60,615 nucleotides of DNA from Desulfobacterales bacterium (GCA_027064715.1 JAMOPG010000035.1:1-60615), one strand, 5' to 3'. Positions 1 through 9,682 are shown, counted from the first letter of the stretch. Numbers and translations: made by a program. The notes: generated from the sequence alone by a model not told the origin.

Positions 1-203
1 ATGAGAAGATATTTGAAAGAAGAGAAAGATACAGAGGCAAAGAGATATGGGTGTGGGGGATGTGAAAATTAAATTCCTTATGTATGAGGAAGATAAAGGA
101 TAGGTGTTTACTATCATAAAAGAAAAATATGCTATAAAAACAATCAATTATAGTATATCGCAGAACTTGATATAATAGAAACGATTTGATATAGAGAATT
201 TCT
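1..203. other. Left window edge, no recognisable gene
   Basis: A 23-codon open frame runs from position 1 to 72 (starting MRRYLKEEKD) and may be the tail of something cut by the window or another transposon fragment. A TATAAT at 171-176 lies ahead of the transposase remnant, but no convincing -35 box is visible. Nothing else can be supported here. Confidence 0.3.
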
Positions 204-641
204 ATGAAAGGGGAACATATTAAGGTTAAAAATATAGAAGAGCTAAAGGAAAAAATTAAAGAGTGAGAAGAAGAAGAATATATTGGTAAAACTTATTTTT
301 CTAAATCTTATAGGATGCCAAGCAGGTTGTGAGAGGAAGATTTAAAAAAGCTTAAGGAATTACTTAAAAAGAAAGTATATTGGACTACAAAAGAGATAAA
401 GGCATTTATAAAAGATAGTTTTGATATAGAATATTCCCAAGACCATGTAGTAAGGAGATTGAGAAATAAGCTTAAGATTCATTTTTCTAAACCATATCCA
501 GTAGATTATAGAAAACCAAAAGATGCAGAGAAGATTTTAGAGAATCAACTTCAAGTTACTTTTTCTTTGTTAAAAGAGATGAAGGATGTTATATCAGAAG
601 CATGGTGGTATACGTTATGTAAAAAAAATAAGTTTTCCTAA
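204..641 (+). pseudogene. IS630-family transposase remnant, N-terminal part with two in-frame stops
   Basis: Read from the ATG at 204, one frame carries a helix-turn-helix region typical of IS630-type transposase N-termini: LKELLKKKVYWTTKEIK, then KPYPVDYRKPKDAEKIL. The frame is broken by TGA at 264-266 and again by a TGA near 330, and ends at 641. The catalytic DDE domain that should follow is absent, so the element cannot transpose on its own. An intact-looking subfragment begins at 459 (60 aa). The sequence AGGACACCCCCTA near 665-678 could be a surviving right end, but no matching inverted copy was found on the left. The family call rests on remembered N-terminal motifs and is fairly secure; the exact borders are not. 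Confidence 0.7.
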
Positions 642-733
642 AAGTTAGATAGAAAAATTTTTAAAGGACACCCCCTATTATATGAAGTTGTATAGATAAC
701 TATAATTTACAATTTAAAGGGAACACAAATTTT

Positions 734-2092
734 ATGGCTAATATACTCATTGTAGATGATGATATAAGTATTTTAGAGGTATTAGAGATTGCTATTGAAA
801 ATCAGGGCCACAAAGTAAGCAAGGCCCAAAACTCTAAAGAAGCCAAAGAATTGTTGTTTTCAAAACTCTTTGATCTTGCCATATTAGACATAAAACTCGG
901 ATCAGAAAATGGATTAGATTTGCTGAGATTTATAAAAAAAGAACACCCTTCACTGCCTGTACTTATGATAACTGCATTTGCAGACCCAAAAACAGCTGTT
1001 GAGTCAATAAAACTTGGGGCAAAGGATTATATACCCAAACCATTTGATATAGACGAATTTTTATTGGTCCTTGAAAAGACCATTGAGACCTCAAAGCTAG
1101 AAGAAGAAAATATCAGACTAAAAACAGAAATAAAAGGTAGGTATGGACCTATTATTGGCAATAGTCCCAAGATGCAGGAGGTATTTAATTTAGTAAAAAA
1201 GATAGCTCCCACGAATATAAATGTGTTAATTATAGGTGAGTCTGGCACAGGCAAAGAGCTGATTGCTCGGGCAATCCATGAAAATAGCTTGAGAAGAGAT
1301 GGTCCATTTGTTCCAATAAATTGTGGAGGAGTGCCAGATGAACTTATAGAAAGTGAACTCTTTGGTTATAGACAAGGGGCATTCACAGGAGCAACCCATT
1401 CTAAAAAAGGGCTTTTGCAAAAGGCAGATAAAGGGACTTTCTTTTTAGATGAAGTTGGTGAAATATCCCAAAATATTCAGGTAAAATTACTGAGATGTAT
1501 CCAAGAAGGCACCTTTATTCCCCTTGGTGCACTTGAAGAGATAAAAGTAGATGTGAGATTCATTGGATCAACTAACAGAGACATTGAAAAAGAGGTGAGT
1601 CAGGGAATTTTCAGAGAAGATTTCTTTTATAGATTAAGTGGTATGATTATAAAAATTCCTCCACTCAGGGAAAGAGGAGATGATTTACTATTGCTTGCTG
1701 AATACTTTTTACAAAAATTTGCAAAACAGCAAAACAAGAAAATAAAGGGATTTTCCCAAGAAGCAATGAAAAAACTAACCTCTTATCACTATCCAGGAAA
1801 TGTTAGAGAATTAGAAAATCTGATTGAAAGGGCTGTGGCACTAGAAACTTCCTCATACATAACCCCTTCATCAATAATAATCTATGAAAAGGCCCCACAA
1901 GGAGATCTTGATTCCTTTGAACAAATATTTAGTGGAAAAAAAACCATTGATGAATTTTTAGATGAAATTGACAAAAAAATAATATTAAAAGCCCTAGAGA
2001 GATGTAAAGGAAATAAAAAAGAAACAGCCAAATTACTTGGCCTAAACCTAAGACAACTAAGATATAGACTTGAGAAACATAAAATTAATTAA
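734..2092 (+). CDS. Sigma-54-dependent response regulator, NtrC/PilR type
   Basis: This 452-residue protein has the classical three-domain layout. A receiver domain (about 3-115) has the phosphoacceptor Asp in DLAILDIKLG. An AAA+ sigma-54 interaction domain (about 140-370) has Walker A GESGTGKE, an intact GAFTGA loop and Walker B FFLDEVGE. A Fis-type helix-turn-helix ends the protein (GNKKETAKLLGLNLRQL). It should activate RpoN promoters when phosphorylated. No histidine kinase lies beside it in the window, so its signal is unknown. The C-terminal tail resembles PilR, but that is not enough to name it. Its stop overlaps the comEC start by one base (TAATG), implying co-translation. Confidence 0.93.
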   Translation: MANILIVDDDISILEVLEIAIENQGHKVSKAQNSKEAKELLFSKLFDLAILDIKLGSENGLDLLRFIKKEHPSLPVLMITAFADPKTAVESIKLGAKDYIPKPFDIDEFLLVLEKTIETSKLEEENIRLKTEIKGRYGPIIGNSPKMQEVFNLVKKIAPTNINVLIIGESGTGKELIARAIHENSLRRDGPFVPINCGGVPDELIESELFGYRQGAFTGATHSKKGLLQKADKGTFFLDEVGEISQNIQVKLLRCIQEGTFIPLGALEEIKVDVRFIGSTNRDIEKEVSQGIFREDFFYRLSGMIIKIPPLRERGDDLLLLAEYFLQKFAKQQNKKIKGFSQEAMKKLTSYHYPGNVRELENLIERAVALETSSYITPSSIIIYEKAPQGDLDSFEQIFSGKKTIDEFLDEIDKKIILKALERCKGNKKETAKLLGLNLRQLRYRLEKHKIN

Positions 2093-4500
2093 TGGTATTC
2101 AATGATAAAAAATATCTCCCACCTATCTTTACAATCCATGTCTGCTTTATCTCATTTTTAGTAGGCCTTTTTTCTATATTTTATTTTAAGCAATCTCTAA
2201 TTTCCATTATAATTCTAATAGCTATATGCAAAAATAAAAAATACACTACAATCATTTTTATGGTAATATGTTATATTATAGGTAGTGCAACTATCTTAAT
2301 AATAGACCAAAAAAATAAATTAAAATACAAAATACCAAAAACAAAATACGTATATCTTGAGGCTAAAATAAAAAACATAAAAACATATCCTTTAAATAAA
2401 ACATATGTAATCCTTCATGACGTAATTATTTTTAATGAAAATCATCAATACAGATTAAAATCAAATGTATTGTGGAAAATATATAATTTGCAATTTACTC
2501 CTTTGCCAGGACAAAAGGTTTATGGAAAATTCAGAATCAAACCTTTAAGATATTTACAGAATCCAGGTGTATTTGATTACACAAAAATATATTATTTAAA
2601 AAATATCCATTTTGTTGCCTATGCATCAAAAGATATAAATGAGATATTTATATATGGAAAACCTACTCCTATCTGGTCAATAAGACAAAAAATTAAGAAA
2701 AATTTAACTAACTTGTTGAAATCCACTCAATATCAAGGGATTTTATTGTCTTTAATTGTTGGAGATAGACATTATATAACTTATGAGCAAATGGAAAAAT
2801 TACAAGACGCATCCCTATCTCACATAATAGCACAATCAGGACTCCATGTGGGATTTGTAGCACTCATGGGTTATACAATAACTTATATAATAGGTCTTTT
2901 ATACCCTCAACTTTTTCTAAAAATTCCAAAACAAAAAATAGGATGTATAACCGCAAGCATTTTTGTTATCATTTATCTCTGTATTAGTGAGCCAAGGATA
3001 TCTATTATTCGTGCATCTATTATGTTTTTCTCCTTTGCTATCCTGTTTTATTTTAACTACAACTACGCTACAATTGATGGCATATTTATTTCTCTATTTT
3101 TGATCCTATTGCATGATCCAACATCTGTATTTGATATTGGTCTGCAGTTATCATATTTGTCAGTTCTTGGCATAATTATATTTTATCCAATAATTAAATC
3201 ACATTTAAAAAGTAAGATAAATAACAAAATCTTATTATATCTTTGTACACTTTTCATTATAACCTTTATAATACAGATAGTCCTTTTGCCAGTGATTTTA
3301 TATTATTTTGGTGAGATACCACTAAATTTTCTTTTAAATCTTATGTTTATACCCATTGTTGGATTTGTTATAGTTCCTCTTTTGTTTTTAGCACTTTTAT
3401 TAATTTTGATGAACTTACACTGTTTATCATTAATTTTAGTTAATATTAATGATAAGCTCATTACATACTCTTTTAATTTAATCTCTTTTCTAGAAAAAAT
3501 ACACCTAATAAATTCCATTCCATTTTTAAGACCTAATAGCTATATGATCATTGGATATTACATGTTATTATTCTCAATTTTACTGATCTATTATAATAAA
3601 AAAATAAAAGCATATTTAATATGCATTATTGCACTATGTCTTATATTTATACCTTTATTTTTAAATAAATTGGACAATAATCTAAAAATATCTATCCTTG
3701 ATGTGGGACATGGACAAAGTATTTTACTTTCATATAAAAAAAAGAGGATATTAATAGATGGAGGTGGGAGCTATTATAGATATTTTAACTTTGGCAGGAC
3801 TCTCCTATCACCTATTTTGACATACATGCATTTTCCATCATTAGATAAGGTAATACTTACACACGGAGATATTGATCATATAGGAGGTCTTTTTTATTTG
3901 GCCAAAAAATATAATATAAACCAGTTTTACTACAATGGAATTAAAACAAAATATAACGTCAAAAGTCTACTTACAATTTTAAAAAAGAGAAAAATCCCTG
4001 TTAAAACAATAAAGAAAGGAGATAAAATTATTATTGATAAGGATCTAAAGATATATGTTTTAAATCCGCCAAAAAACTCTTATGACAATGAAAACGACAA
4101 TTCATTGGTGCTAAAAGTTAGTTATAAAAATCATACAATATTGTTAATTACTTCTGATGTGGGCAAAAGGGTCTTAAACCAAATTATTCAAAAAAAGATG
4201 TCCCCACTCATATTCATGGTGCCTCACCATGGTAGCAGAAAGAGTTTTTCATTTAATTACTTGCAAAAAATAGATTCAAAGATTTGGGTAGTTAGCACTG
4301 GATTTTTAAACAGATTTAGATTACCGTCAAAATTATGGATAAAATTCGCTCGACAAAATAATATCTTATTATTAAATACTGCTTATCAAGGTTGTATCAC
4401 CTTTAAAATAAAAGACAAAAAATTAGTGATAATAACCCAAGGAGGTTTAGATCATGAAAAACACACTTCAAAGATCCACTATCTCAGTACCAGCAAATAG
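2092..4500 (+). CDS. comEC: ComEC/Rec2-family DNA internalisation protein
   Basis: The 802-residue polytopic membrane protein has the ComEC order. It begins with N-terminal membrane helices and a DUF4131-like stretch (1-200), followed by the multi-helix Competence domain (about 205-490). A C-terminal metallo-beta-lactamase-like domain (about 535-790) carries THGDIDHIGG and VPHHGSRKS. ComEC forms the inner-membrane channel for single-stranded DNA in natural transformation, and the MBL domain is a proposed nuclease. Length and motifs look complete. It is translationally coupled to the upstream regulator, and its 3' end overlaps the next gene by 47 nt. No other competence genes are present in the window. 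Confidence 0.92.
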   Translation: MVFNDKKYLPPIFTIHVCFISFLVGLFSIFYFKQSLISIIILIAICKNKKYTTIIFMVICYIIGSATILIIDQKNKLKYKIPKTKYVYLEAKIKNIKTYPLNKTYVILHDVIIFNENHQYRLKSNVLWKIYNLQFTPLPGQKVYGKFRIKPLRYLQNPGVFDYTKIYYLKNIHFVAYASKDINEIFIYGKPTPIWSIRQKIKKNLTNLLKSTQYQGILLSLIVGDRHYITYEQMEKLQDASLSHIIAQSGLHVGFVALMGYTITYIIGLLYPQLFLKIPKQKIGCITASIFVIIYLCISEPRISIIRASIMFFSFAILFYFNYNYATIDGIFISLFLILLHDPTSVFDIGLQLSYLSVLGIIIFYPIIKSHLKSKINNKILLYLCTLFIITFIIQIVLLPVILYYFGEIPLNFLLNLMFIPIVGFVIVPLLFLALLLILMNLHCLSLILVNINDKLITYSFNLISFLEKIHLINSIPFLRPNSYMIIGYYMLLFSILLIYYNKKIKAYLICIIALCLIFIPLFLNKLDNNLKISILDVGHGQSILLSYKKKRILIDGGGSYYRYFNFGRTLLSPILTYMHFPSLDKVILTHGDIDHIGGLFYLAKKYNINQFYYNGIKTKYNVKSLLTILKKRKIPVKTIKKGDKIIIDKDLKIYVLNPPKNSYDNENDNSLVLKVSYKNHTILLITSDVGKRVLNQIIQKKMSPLIFMVPHHGSRKSFSFNYLQKIDSKIWVVSTGFLNRFRLPSKLWIKFARQNNILLLNTAYQGCITFKIKDKKLVIITQGGLDHEKHTSKIHYLSTSK

Positions 4501-5362
4501 AGAAAAGATGCTTGCAAAAGCAAAGACTTTAAATGCAGATTTTATTATGTTTGATCTAGAAGACAGCGTGCCACCTAATGAAAAAGATAAAGCCAGAAAC
4601 ATGCTTATTGAATTTTTGCTATCAGAAGATCTATCGGAAAAGAATATATCCTATAGAATTAATTCATTGGAATATCCTTATGTGTACAAAGATGTAATTG
4701 ATGTGGTAGAAAAGGTTGGAGATAAGATCAAAAGTATTGTAATACCCAAGGTGGAAACACCAGATAATGTAATCTGGGTTCATACTCTTCTTACACAGAT
4801 TGAAAGGGCATTTGGAATAAAGGAAAAAATAGAGATCGAAGCATCCATTGAAACAGCCAAAGGTCTATTAAACATAGAAAAGATTATATCCAGTTGTTCT
4901 AGGATAAGATCATTAGTATTTGGAGTTGCTGATTATACTGTTTCTCTGGGAATGTTTTTTAAAGGCATAAGCGGTCATGGAGAAGGGGAAGAGTTTTATC
5001 CTGGTCATAGATTTCACTATCCCCTAAGCAGGATTGCAGTAGCTGCTAAGGCAAATGGTCTACTTGCAATTGATGCCCCTTATGGAAATTTTAAGGATTT
5101 AGAAGGATTAAAAAAGAGCTGTTTACTTAGCAAATATCTTGGCTTTGATGGGAAATGGGCAATACATCCTGCTCAAATAGATGTTATAAATGAACTATAT
5201 TCCCCATCAGAAGACGATCTAAATAGGTGTAAAAAAATAGTGGAGATTTATGAAAAGGCTAAAGAGCAAGGCATGGGCAGTGGTTCATTAGAGGGAAGCA
5301 TGATAGACGGAGCTACATATAGACTCGCAAAGCAAATTTTAGATAACTTCTATGGCAAATAA
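4454..5362 (+). CDS. HpcH/HpaI-CitE family CoA-ester lyase (malyl-CoA/citramalyl-CoA lyase-like)
   Basis: The 302-residue TIM-barrel protein has the CitE family marks: FDLEDSVPPNEK with metal-binding acids, VIPKVETPDN, and IETAKGLLN. A middle insertion (HYPLSRIAVAAKANGLLAIDAP) followed by GFDGKWAIHPAQ resembles malyl-CoA lyases more than true citrate lyase beta subunits. No citrate lyase alpha or gamma genes are adjacent. It probably cleaves a 3-hydroxyacyl-CoA such as malyl-CoA or citramalyl-CoA, but the substrate cannot be read from sequence. The ATG at 4454 follows a strong GGAGG at 4441-4445, which supports the unusually long 47-nt overlap with comEC. Confidence 0.85.
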   Translation: MKNTLQRSTISVPANREKMLAKAKTLNADFIMFDLEDSVPPNEKDKARNMLIEFLLSEDLSEKNISYRINSLEYPYVYKDVIDVVEKVGDKIKSIVIPKVETPDNVIWVHTLLTQIERAFGIKEKIEIEASIETAKGLLNIEKIISSCSRIRSLVFGVADYTVSLGMFFKGISGHGEGEEFYPGHRFHYPLSRIAVAAKANGLLAIDAPYGNFKDLEGLKKSCLLSKYLGFDGKWAIHPAQIDVINELYSPSEDDLNRCKKIVEIYEKAKEQGMGSGSLEGSMIDGATYRLAKQILDNFYGK

Positions 5363-5375
5363 AAATCTTTTCCCC

Positions 5376-6023
5376 CTATTTTTTTGAACTTAAGACACCT
5401 TTTTTTGGGCAGAGATGTTCAAGTTCACAATTATTACACCGAGGAGATCTTGCAGTGCATACATCTCTGCCAAACCAAACTAATAGATGATTTACTAAAT
5501 GCCACTCACTACGAGGAAATAAAGACATGAGATCCTTTTCAATTACGTGAGGATTTTTAGAACTAGTGAGACCAAGCCTAAAAGAGAGCCTCTTTACATG
5601 TGTATCAACTGCAATTCCTTCATTTTTAGAAAAACAGTTTGAAAGTACAATATTTGCTGTCTTTCTCGCAACTCCAGGAAGTTTTAGAAGATCTTCCATG
5701 GTATTTGGAACTTCTCCATTAAACTTATTTATAATCTTTTTTGCTGACTCAATCAAAAATCTTGCTTTATTTTTATAACACCCAGTGGAATATATTACTT
5801 TTTCCACTTCCTCATTTTTTGCCTCACTGAGGGCCTTTATTGTTGGCCATTTTTTAAAAAACATAGGAGTTACCTTATTTACCCTATCATCAGTGCATTG
5901 TGCTGCCAAAATTGTAGCAACCAAAAGCTCCCATGGAGTTTTCCAGTTTAATTTAGTTTTTGGATCTGGATATCTTTTTTTCAAAATTTCTAAGATCTTC
6001 AAAGCCCTATCTTTTAGGTTCAT
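5376..6023 (-). CDS. nth: Endonuclease III, DNA glycosylase/AP lyase
   Basis: The 215-residue protein has the helix-hairpin-helix glycosylase fold. The HhH motif LPGVARKTANIVL contains the catalytic Lys, and VDTHVKRL follows with the catalytic Asp. The C-terminal [4Fe-4S] cluster ligands have the exact C-x6-C-x2-C-x5-C spacing (CTARSPRCNNCELEHLC). It removes oxidised pyrimidines and nicks the resulting abasic site in base excision repair. It is transcribed alone, convergent with the lyase gene (13 nt apart) and divergent from cutA. Length is normal for the family. Confidence 0.96.
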   Translation of the reverse strand: MNLKDRALKILEILKKRYPDPKTKLNWKTPWELLVATILAAQCTDDRVNKVTPMFFKKWPTIKALSEAKNEEVEKVIYSTGCYKNKARFLIESAKKIINKFNGEVPNTMEDLLKLPGVARKTANIVLSNCFSKNEGIAVDTHVKRLSFRLGLTSSKNPHVIEKDLMSLFPRSEWHLVNHLLVWFGRDVCTARSPRCNNCELEHLCPKKGVLSSKK

Positions 6024-6033
6024 AATATGCGCC

Positions 6034-6062
6034 TTGAAAAGTTAGAATTTAGTAATTATTAT
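6034..6062 (+). promoter_or_regulatory. Housekeeping promoter of the cutA-miaB-tol run
   Basis: A -35 box TTGAAA (6034-6039), a 17-nt spacer and a -10 box TATTAT (6057-6062) give five of six matches in each hexamer at ideal spacing. It lies in the nth/cutA divergent gap, pointing at cutA (start 6117). The same pair of hexamers with the same spacing occurs before the sirtuin-dnaA genes at 21616-21644. Confidence 0.65.
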
Positions 6063-6116
6063 TTTCTTGCAAATTGCCTATCAACTCATTAAATCCTTAC
6101 TAAAAAGGAGCTTTGG

Positions 6117-6431
6117 ATGGAGAGTGTAATATTTTATATTACATGTAAAGATAAAAATGAAGCTGAAAAAATTGGAAAGACATTGGTTGAAGAAAGGCTG
6201 GCTGCAGGTGCCAATGTGTTAAGAGAGATCACCTCTTTTTTTTGGTGGAAAGGCAAAATCAATGAAGCCAAAGAGGCTGCCTTGATTTTAAAGACCAAAA
6301 AAGGCCTTGCACAAGATTTAATAAATAGAGTCAAAGAACTACATTCATATGAATGCCCATGTATCATAGCCCTTCCCATCATTGAAGGAAGCAAGGATTT
6401 TTTGAATTGGATTTGTGAGGAGACAAAATAG
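6117..6431 (+). CDS. cutA: CutA1 divalent-ion tolerance protein
   Basis: This 104-residue protein matches the small trimeric CutA1 fold across its length: an N-terminal FYITCKDKNEAEKIGKTLVEERLAAGANV strand-helix pattern, a central SFFWWKGKINEAKEAALILKTK region, and the ending HSYECPCIIALPI. CutA1 is linked to copper and divalent cation tolerance, but its molecular role is still debated. It is first in the run and sits 2 nt before miaB, preceded by an AAGGAG ribosome site. Confidence 0.93.
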   Translation: MESVIFYITCKDKNEAEKIGKTLVEERLAAGANVLREITSFFWWKGKINEAKEAALILKTKKGLAQDLINRVKELHSYECPCIIALPIIEGSKDFLNWICEETK

Positions 6432-6433
6432 AG

Positions 6434-7780
6434 ATGAAATTTTATATCCATACCTTTGGTTGCCAAATGAATGTGTGTGATTCATTATGGATAGCAGCAG
6501 CTCTAAGACAAAAGGGTTACACACAGGTGATGTCTGAAAAAGAAGCAGATGTTATTTTAATCAATACTTGTAGTGTGAGGCAAAAGCCTGAACAAAAAGT
6601 ATATAGTATGTTAGGGAGAATTGAACCCTATTTAAAAAATAATCCCAATTTAATAGTTGGCGTGGGAGGATGTGTAGCCCAGCAAGTAAAAGAGACTTTT
6701 TGGGAAAAATTCCCTTTTGTAAGACTTATCTTTGGAACAGATGGGGTTAGATCAGTGCCAGATAGTATAGTTAGATTAAGTGAAAATCCTGATCTGAAGA
6801 TTAGTTTATTAGATTTTCTAGATTATTATCCTGAAAGGGAGATAATTATAGATAGAACACTTACAAAACAGCAAGCTGGAGCATATGTAAATATAATGCA
6901 GGGTTGTGATAATTTTTGTGCATATTGCATAGTCCCATTTACTAGAGGACGACAAAAATCTAGAAAAACCGAAAACATATTAAATGAATGTAAAAAATTT
7001 GCAGAAGCTGGGATAAAAGAGATCACATTGTTGGGGCAAAATGTAAATAGTTTTGGAAAAGACAAATATGGCGATGGTGTGAGCTTTCCTCAATTAATAA
7101 GAAAAGTCTCAAAAATAGAGGGTATTCGACGCATTAGATTTACAACATCCCATCCAAAGGATATATCTGACGAACTTATAGCGCTCTTTGGAGAATTAGA
7201 GAATTTGTGTCCAGCAATACACTTACCCCTTCAATCGGGTTCAAATACGATCTTGGCAAAAATGGGGAGAAAATACACCATTGAAGACTATTTGCAGATT
7301 GTTGAAAAATTGAGAAAAGTAAGAGATGATATAGTGATTACCACTGATCTTATTGTTGGTTTCCCAACTGAAACTGAAGAAGACTTTTTAGAAACTTTAA
7401 AAAGAGTAAAAGAAATTGAATTTGATAGTAGCTTTTCATTTAAATATTCTGATAGACCTGGAACAAAAGCAACAAAAATGGAGCCTAAGATCCCAGATGA
7501 GATAAAATCTGAGCGTCTTAAGAGATTACAAAACCTGCAAGATAAGCTCACTCACAAATCTCTTAATAAGTTAAAGGGTAAAGTTGTTGAAGTTCTAGTT
7601 GAAGGTAAAAGTGCAAAACAAGGGAAAGATAACCAAATTTCTTTAAAAGGAAGAGAAGGAGGGGGAAGGGTTGTAAATTTTTTGACAAAACAAACCAACA
7701 ATATCCATGTTGGTTCTTTGGTTAAGGTTAAAATAACTGAAATTAAAAAACATTCACTTTTTGGGGAGGTGATTTTATAA
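6434..7780 (+). CDS. miaB: tRNA-2-methylthio-N6-dimethylallyladenosine synthase
   Basis: The 448-residue protein has an N-terminal MTTase domain with three cluster cysteines (FGCQMN, INTCSVR, GGCVAQ). The radical SAM core follows with its CxxxCxxC site in GCDNFCAYCIVPFTRG. A C-terminal TRAM domain (about 375-445) ends with GSLVKVKITE. MiaB adds the methylthio group to i6A37 of tRNAs reading UNN codons. FTRGRQKSR and LPLQSGS are typical of MiaB rather than MtaB or RimO. Its stop overlaps the next start by one base. Confidence 0.95.
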   Translation: MKFYIHTFGCQMNVCDSLWIAAALRQKGYTQVMSEKEADVILINTCSVRQKPEQKVYSMLGRIEPYLKNNPNLIVGVGGCVAQQVKETFWEKFPFVRLIFGTDGVRSVPDSIVRLSENPDLKISLLDFLDYYPEREIIIDRTLTKQQAGAYVNIMQGCDNFCAYCIVPFTRGRQKSRKTENILNECKKFAEAGIKEITLLGQNVNSFGKDKYGDGVSFPQLIRKVSKIEGIRRIRFTTSHPKDISDELIALFGELENLCPAIHLPLQSGSNTILAKMGRKYTIEDYLQIVEKLRKVRDDIVITTDLIVGFPTETEEDFLETLKRVKEIEFDSSFSFKYSDRPGTKATKMEPKIPDEIKSERLKRLQNLQDKLTHKSLNKLKGKVVEVLVEGKSAKQGKDNQISLKGREGGGRVVNFLTKQTNNIHVGSLVKVKITEIKKHSLFGEVIL

Positions 7781-8274
7781 TGGTAGAGATGAAAATTTTT
7801 GGATTAGCATTGGACGAACACTCACAGGTGCCAATTTTAATTTTAAAAGATTTAGAAGAAAAGAGGATACTTCCAATTTGGATAGGTGCCATGGAAGCCA
7901 TGTCTATTTCTATTAGTCTAAACAAAATAAGCATGGCCAGACCACTTACCCATGATCTAATGATAAATATTTTAAATACAATAGGTGCCAAGATCACAAA
8001 GGTGTGTGTGGTGAGTTTAAAAGAAGGCACATATTATGCTGAAATCCACATAGAAATGAATGATACTGTTTATGTAATAGATTCAAGACCATCTGATGCA
8101 ATAGCCCTTGCTATTAGATGTAATGCAAAGATTTTTGCAAAAGAAGAACTTCTCGAAGATTTAGAAAAACATCTAACACAGCAACATGAAGTTGTATTAA
8201 AAGATGAAGAATCTGAAAAGTGGACAAAATTTTTAGAAAAACTTCAAGAAGATGACTTTAAATACAAGATGTAA
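7780..8274 (+). CDS. Bifunctional nuclease family protein (DUF151)
   Basis: The 164-residue protein matches the DUF151 family, with LPIWIGAMEAMSISISLN, the LTHDLM segment and VIDSRPSDAIALAIR as hallmarks. Homologues in plants and Thermotoga are described as DNase/RNase or as structural proteins of unclear function. A C-terminal acidic tail (about 135-164) follows the domain, as in many bacteria. It overlaps miaB by one base (TAATG), and a miaB-DUF151 pairing is seen in Desulfovibrio-like genomes. Confidence 0.88.
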   Translation: MVEMKIFGLALDEHSQVPILILKDLEEKRILPIWIGAMEAMSISISLNKISMARPLTHDLMINILNTIGAKITKVCVVSLKEGTYYAEIHIEMNDTVYVIDSRPSDAIALAIRCNAKIFAKEELLEDLEKHLTQQHEVVLKDEESEKWTKFLEKLQEDDFKYKM

Positions 8275-8298
8275 CATAAAAAATATTTAAAAAGGCTA

Positions 8299-8961
8299 AT
8301 GATTATGATTGATCTACATACCCATACTATTTTTAGTGATGGAGAACTTATCCCAGCAGAACTTATTCAAAGGGCAAAAAAGAAAGGTTATAGGGCCATA
8401 TGCATAACAGATCATGTCGACCACACAAATATTGAATTTATTTTAAGCAATTTAAAAAAGGGAATAACAAAAATAAATCTAGCGCAGGATATTACAGTTT
8501 TTGTTGGAGTGGAACTTACCCATGTTCCTCCCCCCCTTATACCTGACCTTATAAAGTTCGCCAGAGAGTTAGGTGCTGATCTTATTGTTGTTCATGGAGA
8601 AACCATAATAGAACCTGTAGAAAAGGGAACAAACCTGGCAGCTATAGAAGGCGGTGCAGACATACTTGCCCATCCAGGATTGATATCTGAACGAGAAGTT
8701 AAGTTAGCTGCTGAAAAGAACATCTACCTGGAAATTACCACAAGAAAAGGTCATTCTCTTACTAATGGACATGTGGCCAGGCTTGCAAAACAATTTGGCG
8801 CAAAGCTTGTTATGAACAATGATGCACATGCACCATCAGATCTAATACCAGTAGACCAAAGGAGACTTATAGCACTAGGAGCTGGTTTAACTGAACAAGA
8901 TTATTTACAAATGGAAAAAAACTCTGAATCTATTGTAAATAAAATCCTTCAAAAAAAATAG
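8299..8961 (+). CDS. PHP-domain phosphoesterase (histidinol-phosphatase-like)
   Basis: The 220-residue protein is a single PHP domain with the metal ligands in order: DLHTHTIFSDGE at the N-terminus, ITDHVDH, VGVELTH, VVHGE, LAHPG and NNDAHAPSD. It is a metal-dependent phosphoesterase, but nothing identifies the substrate. It lies between the DUF151 gene and tolQ in the same run. ATG at 8305 (MIDLHTH) is an alternative start close to the annotated one. Confidence 0.87.
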   Translation: MIMIDLHTHTIFSDGELIPAELIQRAKKKGYRAICITDHVDHTNIEFILSNLKKGITKINLAQDITVFVGVELTHVPPPLIPDLIKFARELGADLIVVHGETIIEPVEKGTNLAAIEGGADILAHPGLISEREVKLAAEKNIYLEITTRKGHSLTNGHVARLAKQFGAKLVMNNDAHAPSDLIPVDQRRLIALGAGLTEQDYLQMEKNSESIVNKILQKK

Positions 8962-8974
8962 AGGATATAACTAC

Positions 8975-9658
8975 ATGGAATTCAATGCAAATCCAGATCT
9001 TTTATATCTTGTATTAAAAGCAACAATAGTTGTAAAAATAGTATTATGTATATTGCTTTTTATGTCAGTTATAAGTTGGACAATTATAATTTATAAAACG
9101 ATTTTATTTTTAAAATTCAAAGGTCAAATCAAAAATGATGTCCAACTTCTAAAAAATTCAGCAAACCTTTCCTCTGCTTTAAGGATACTTTCAACTAAAA
9201 ATAATTCATTTATCTATTCTATGTCATTTAATGTATTAGAAGAGTTAAAAAAAATAAAAAAATTGTCCTATCCAAAAAAAGAAAAAATAGCTTCAGAAGC
9301 TATGGAAACAATCATAAATAACAATATATCAGAAAAATTAAATGAACTTTCCTATGCCCTTTCTTTTCTAGCTACATGTACAAACTCAGCTCCTTTTATT
9401 GGTCTTTTTGGAACAGTTTGGGGGATTATGCATTCATTTCATAACATAGGGATTCAAAAAACAGCAGGCCTTGCCACTGTTGCACCTGGAATAGCAGAAT
9501 CATTGATAGCAACAGCTTTTGGACTAGCAGTTGCAGTCCCTGCTTCCATTGCATATAATGCATTTGTTAGATCTCTAGAAAATATAGAACTCTATTTATA
9601 TTCCTATAAAGCAATATTTACCACAATGGTTAAAAGAGAGATTAGTATATTTATTTAG
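8975..9658 (+). CDS. tolQ: TolQ, proton-channel subunit of Tol-Pal
   Basis: This 227-residue MotA/TolQ/ExbB-family protein has three membrane helices: about 15-40, then after a cytoplasmic loop about 125-150 and 170-195. The conserved block TCTNSAPFIGLFGTVWGIMHSF includes the GxxGTVWG signature. With TolR it forms the stator that uses the proton gradient to drive TolA. The immediate tolR-tolA-tolB-pal order supports TolQ rather than ExbB. Confidence 0.93.
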   Translation: MEFNANPDLLYLVLKATIVVKIVLCILLFMSVISWTIIIYKTILFLKFKGQIKNDVQLLKNSANLSSALRILSTKNNSFIYSMSFNVLEELKKIKKLSYPKKEKIASEAMETIINNNISEKLNELSYALSFLATCTNSAPFIGLFGTVWGIMHSFHNIGIQKTAGLATVAPGIAESLIATAFGLAVAVPASIAYNAFVRSLENIELYLYSYKAIFTTMVKREISIFI

Positions 9659-9682
9659 AAGTCACAAACTGACGAATAAAAT

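Noticed and set aside
264-332. UGA read as Trp in the transposase frame
   Set aside because: The other genes in the window end with UGA as a normal stop, so recoding is not supported; decay is simpler.
1027-1254. Minus-strand open frame opposite the NtrC-type regulator
   Set aside because: It is antisense to a well-supported gene, has no ribosome site and no recognisable family; typical of shadow frames in AT-rich DNA.
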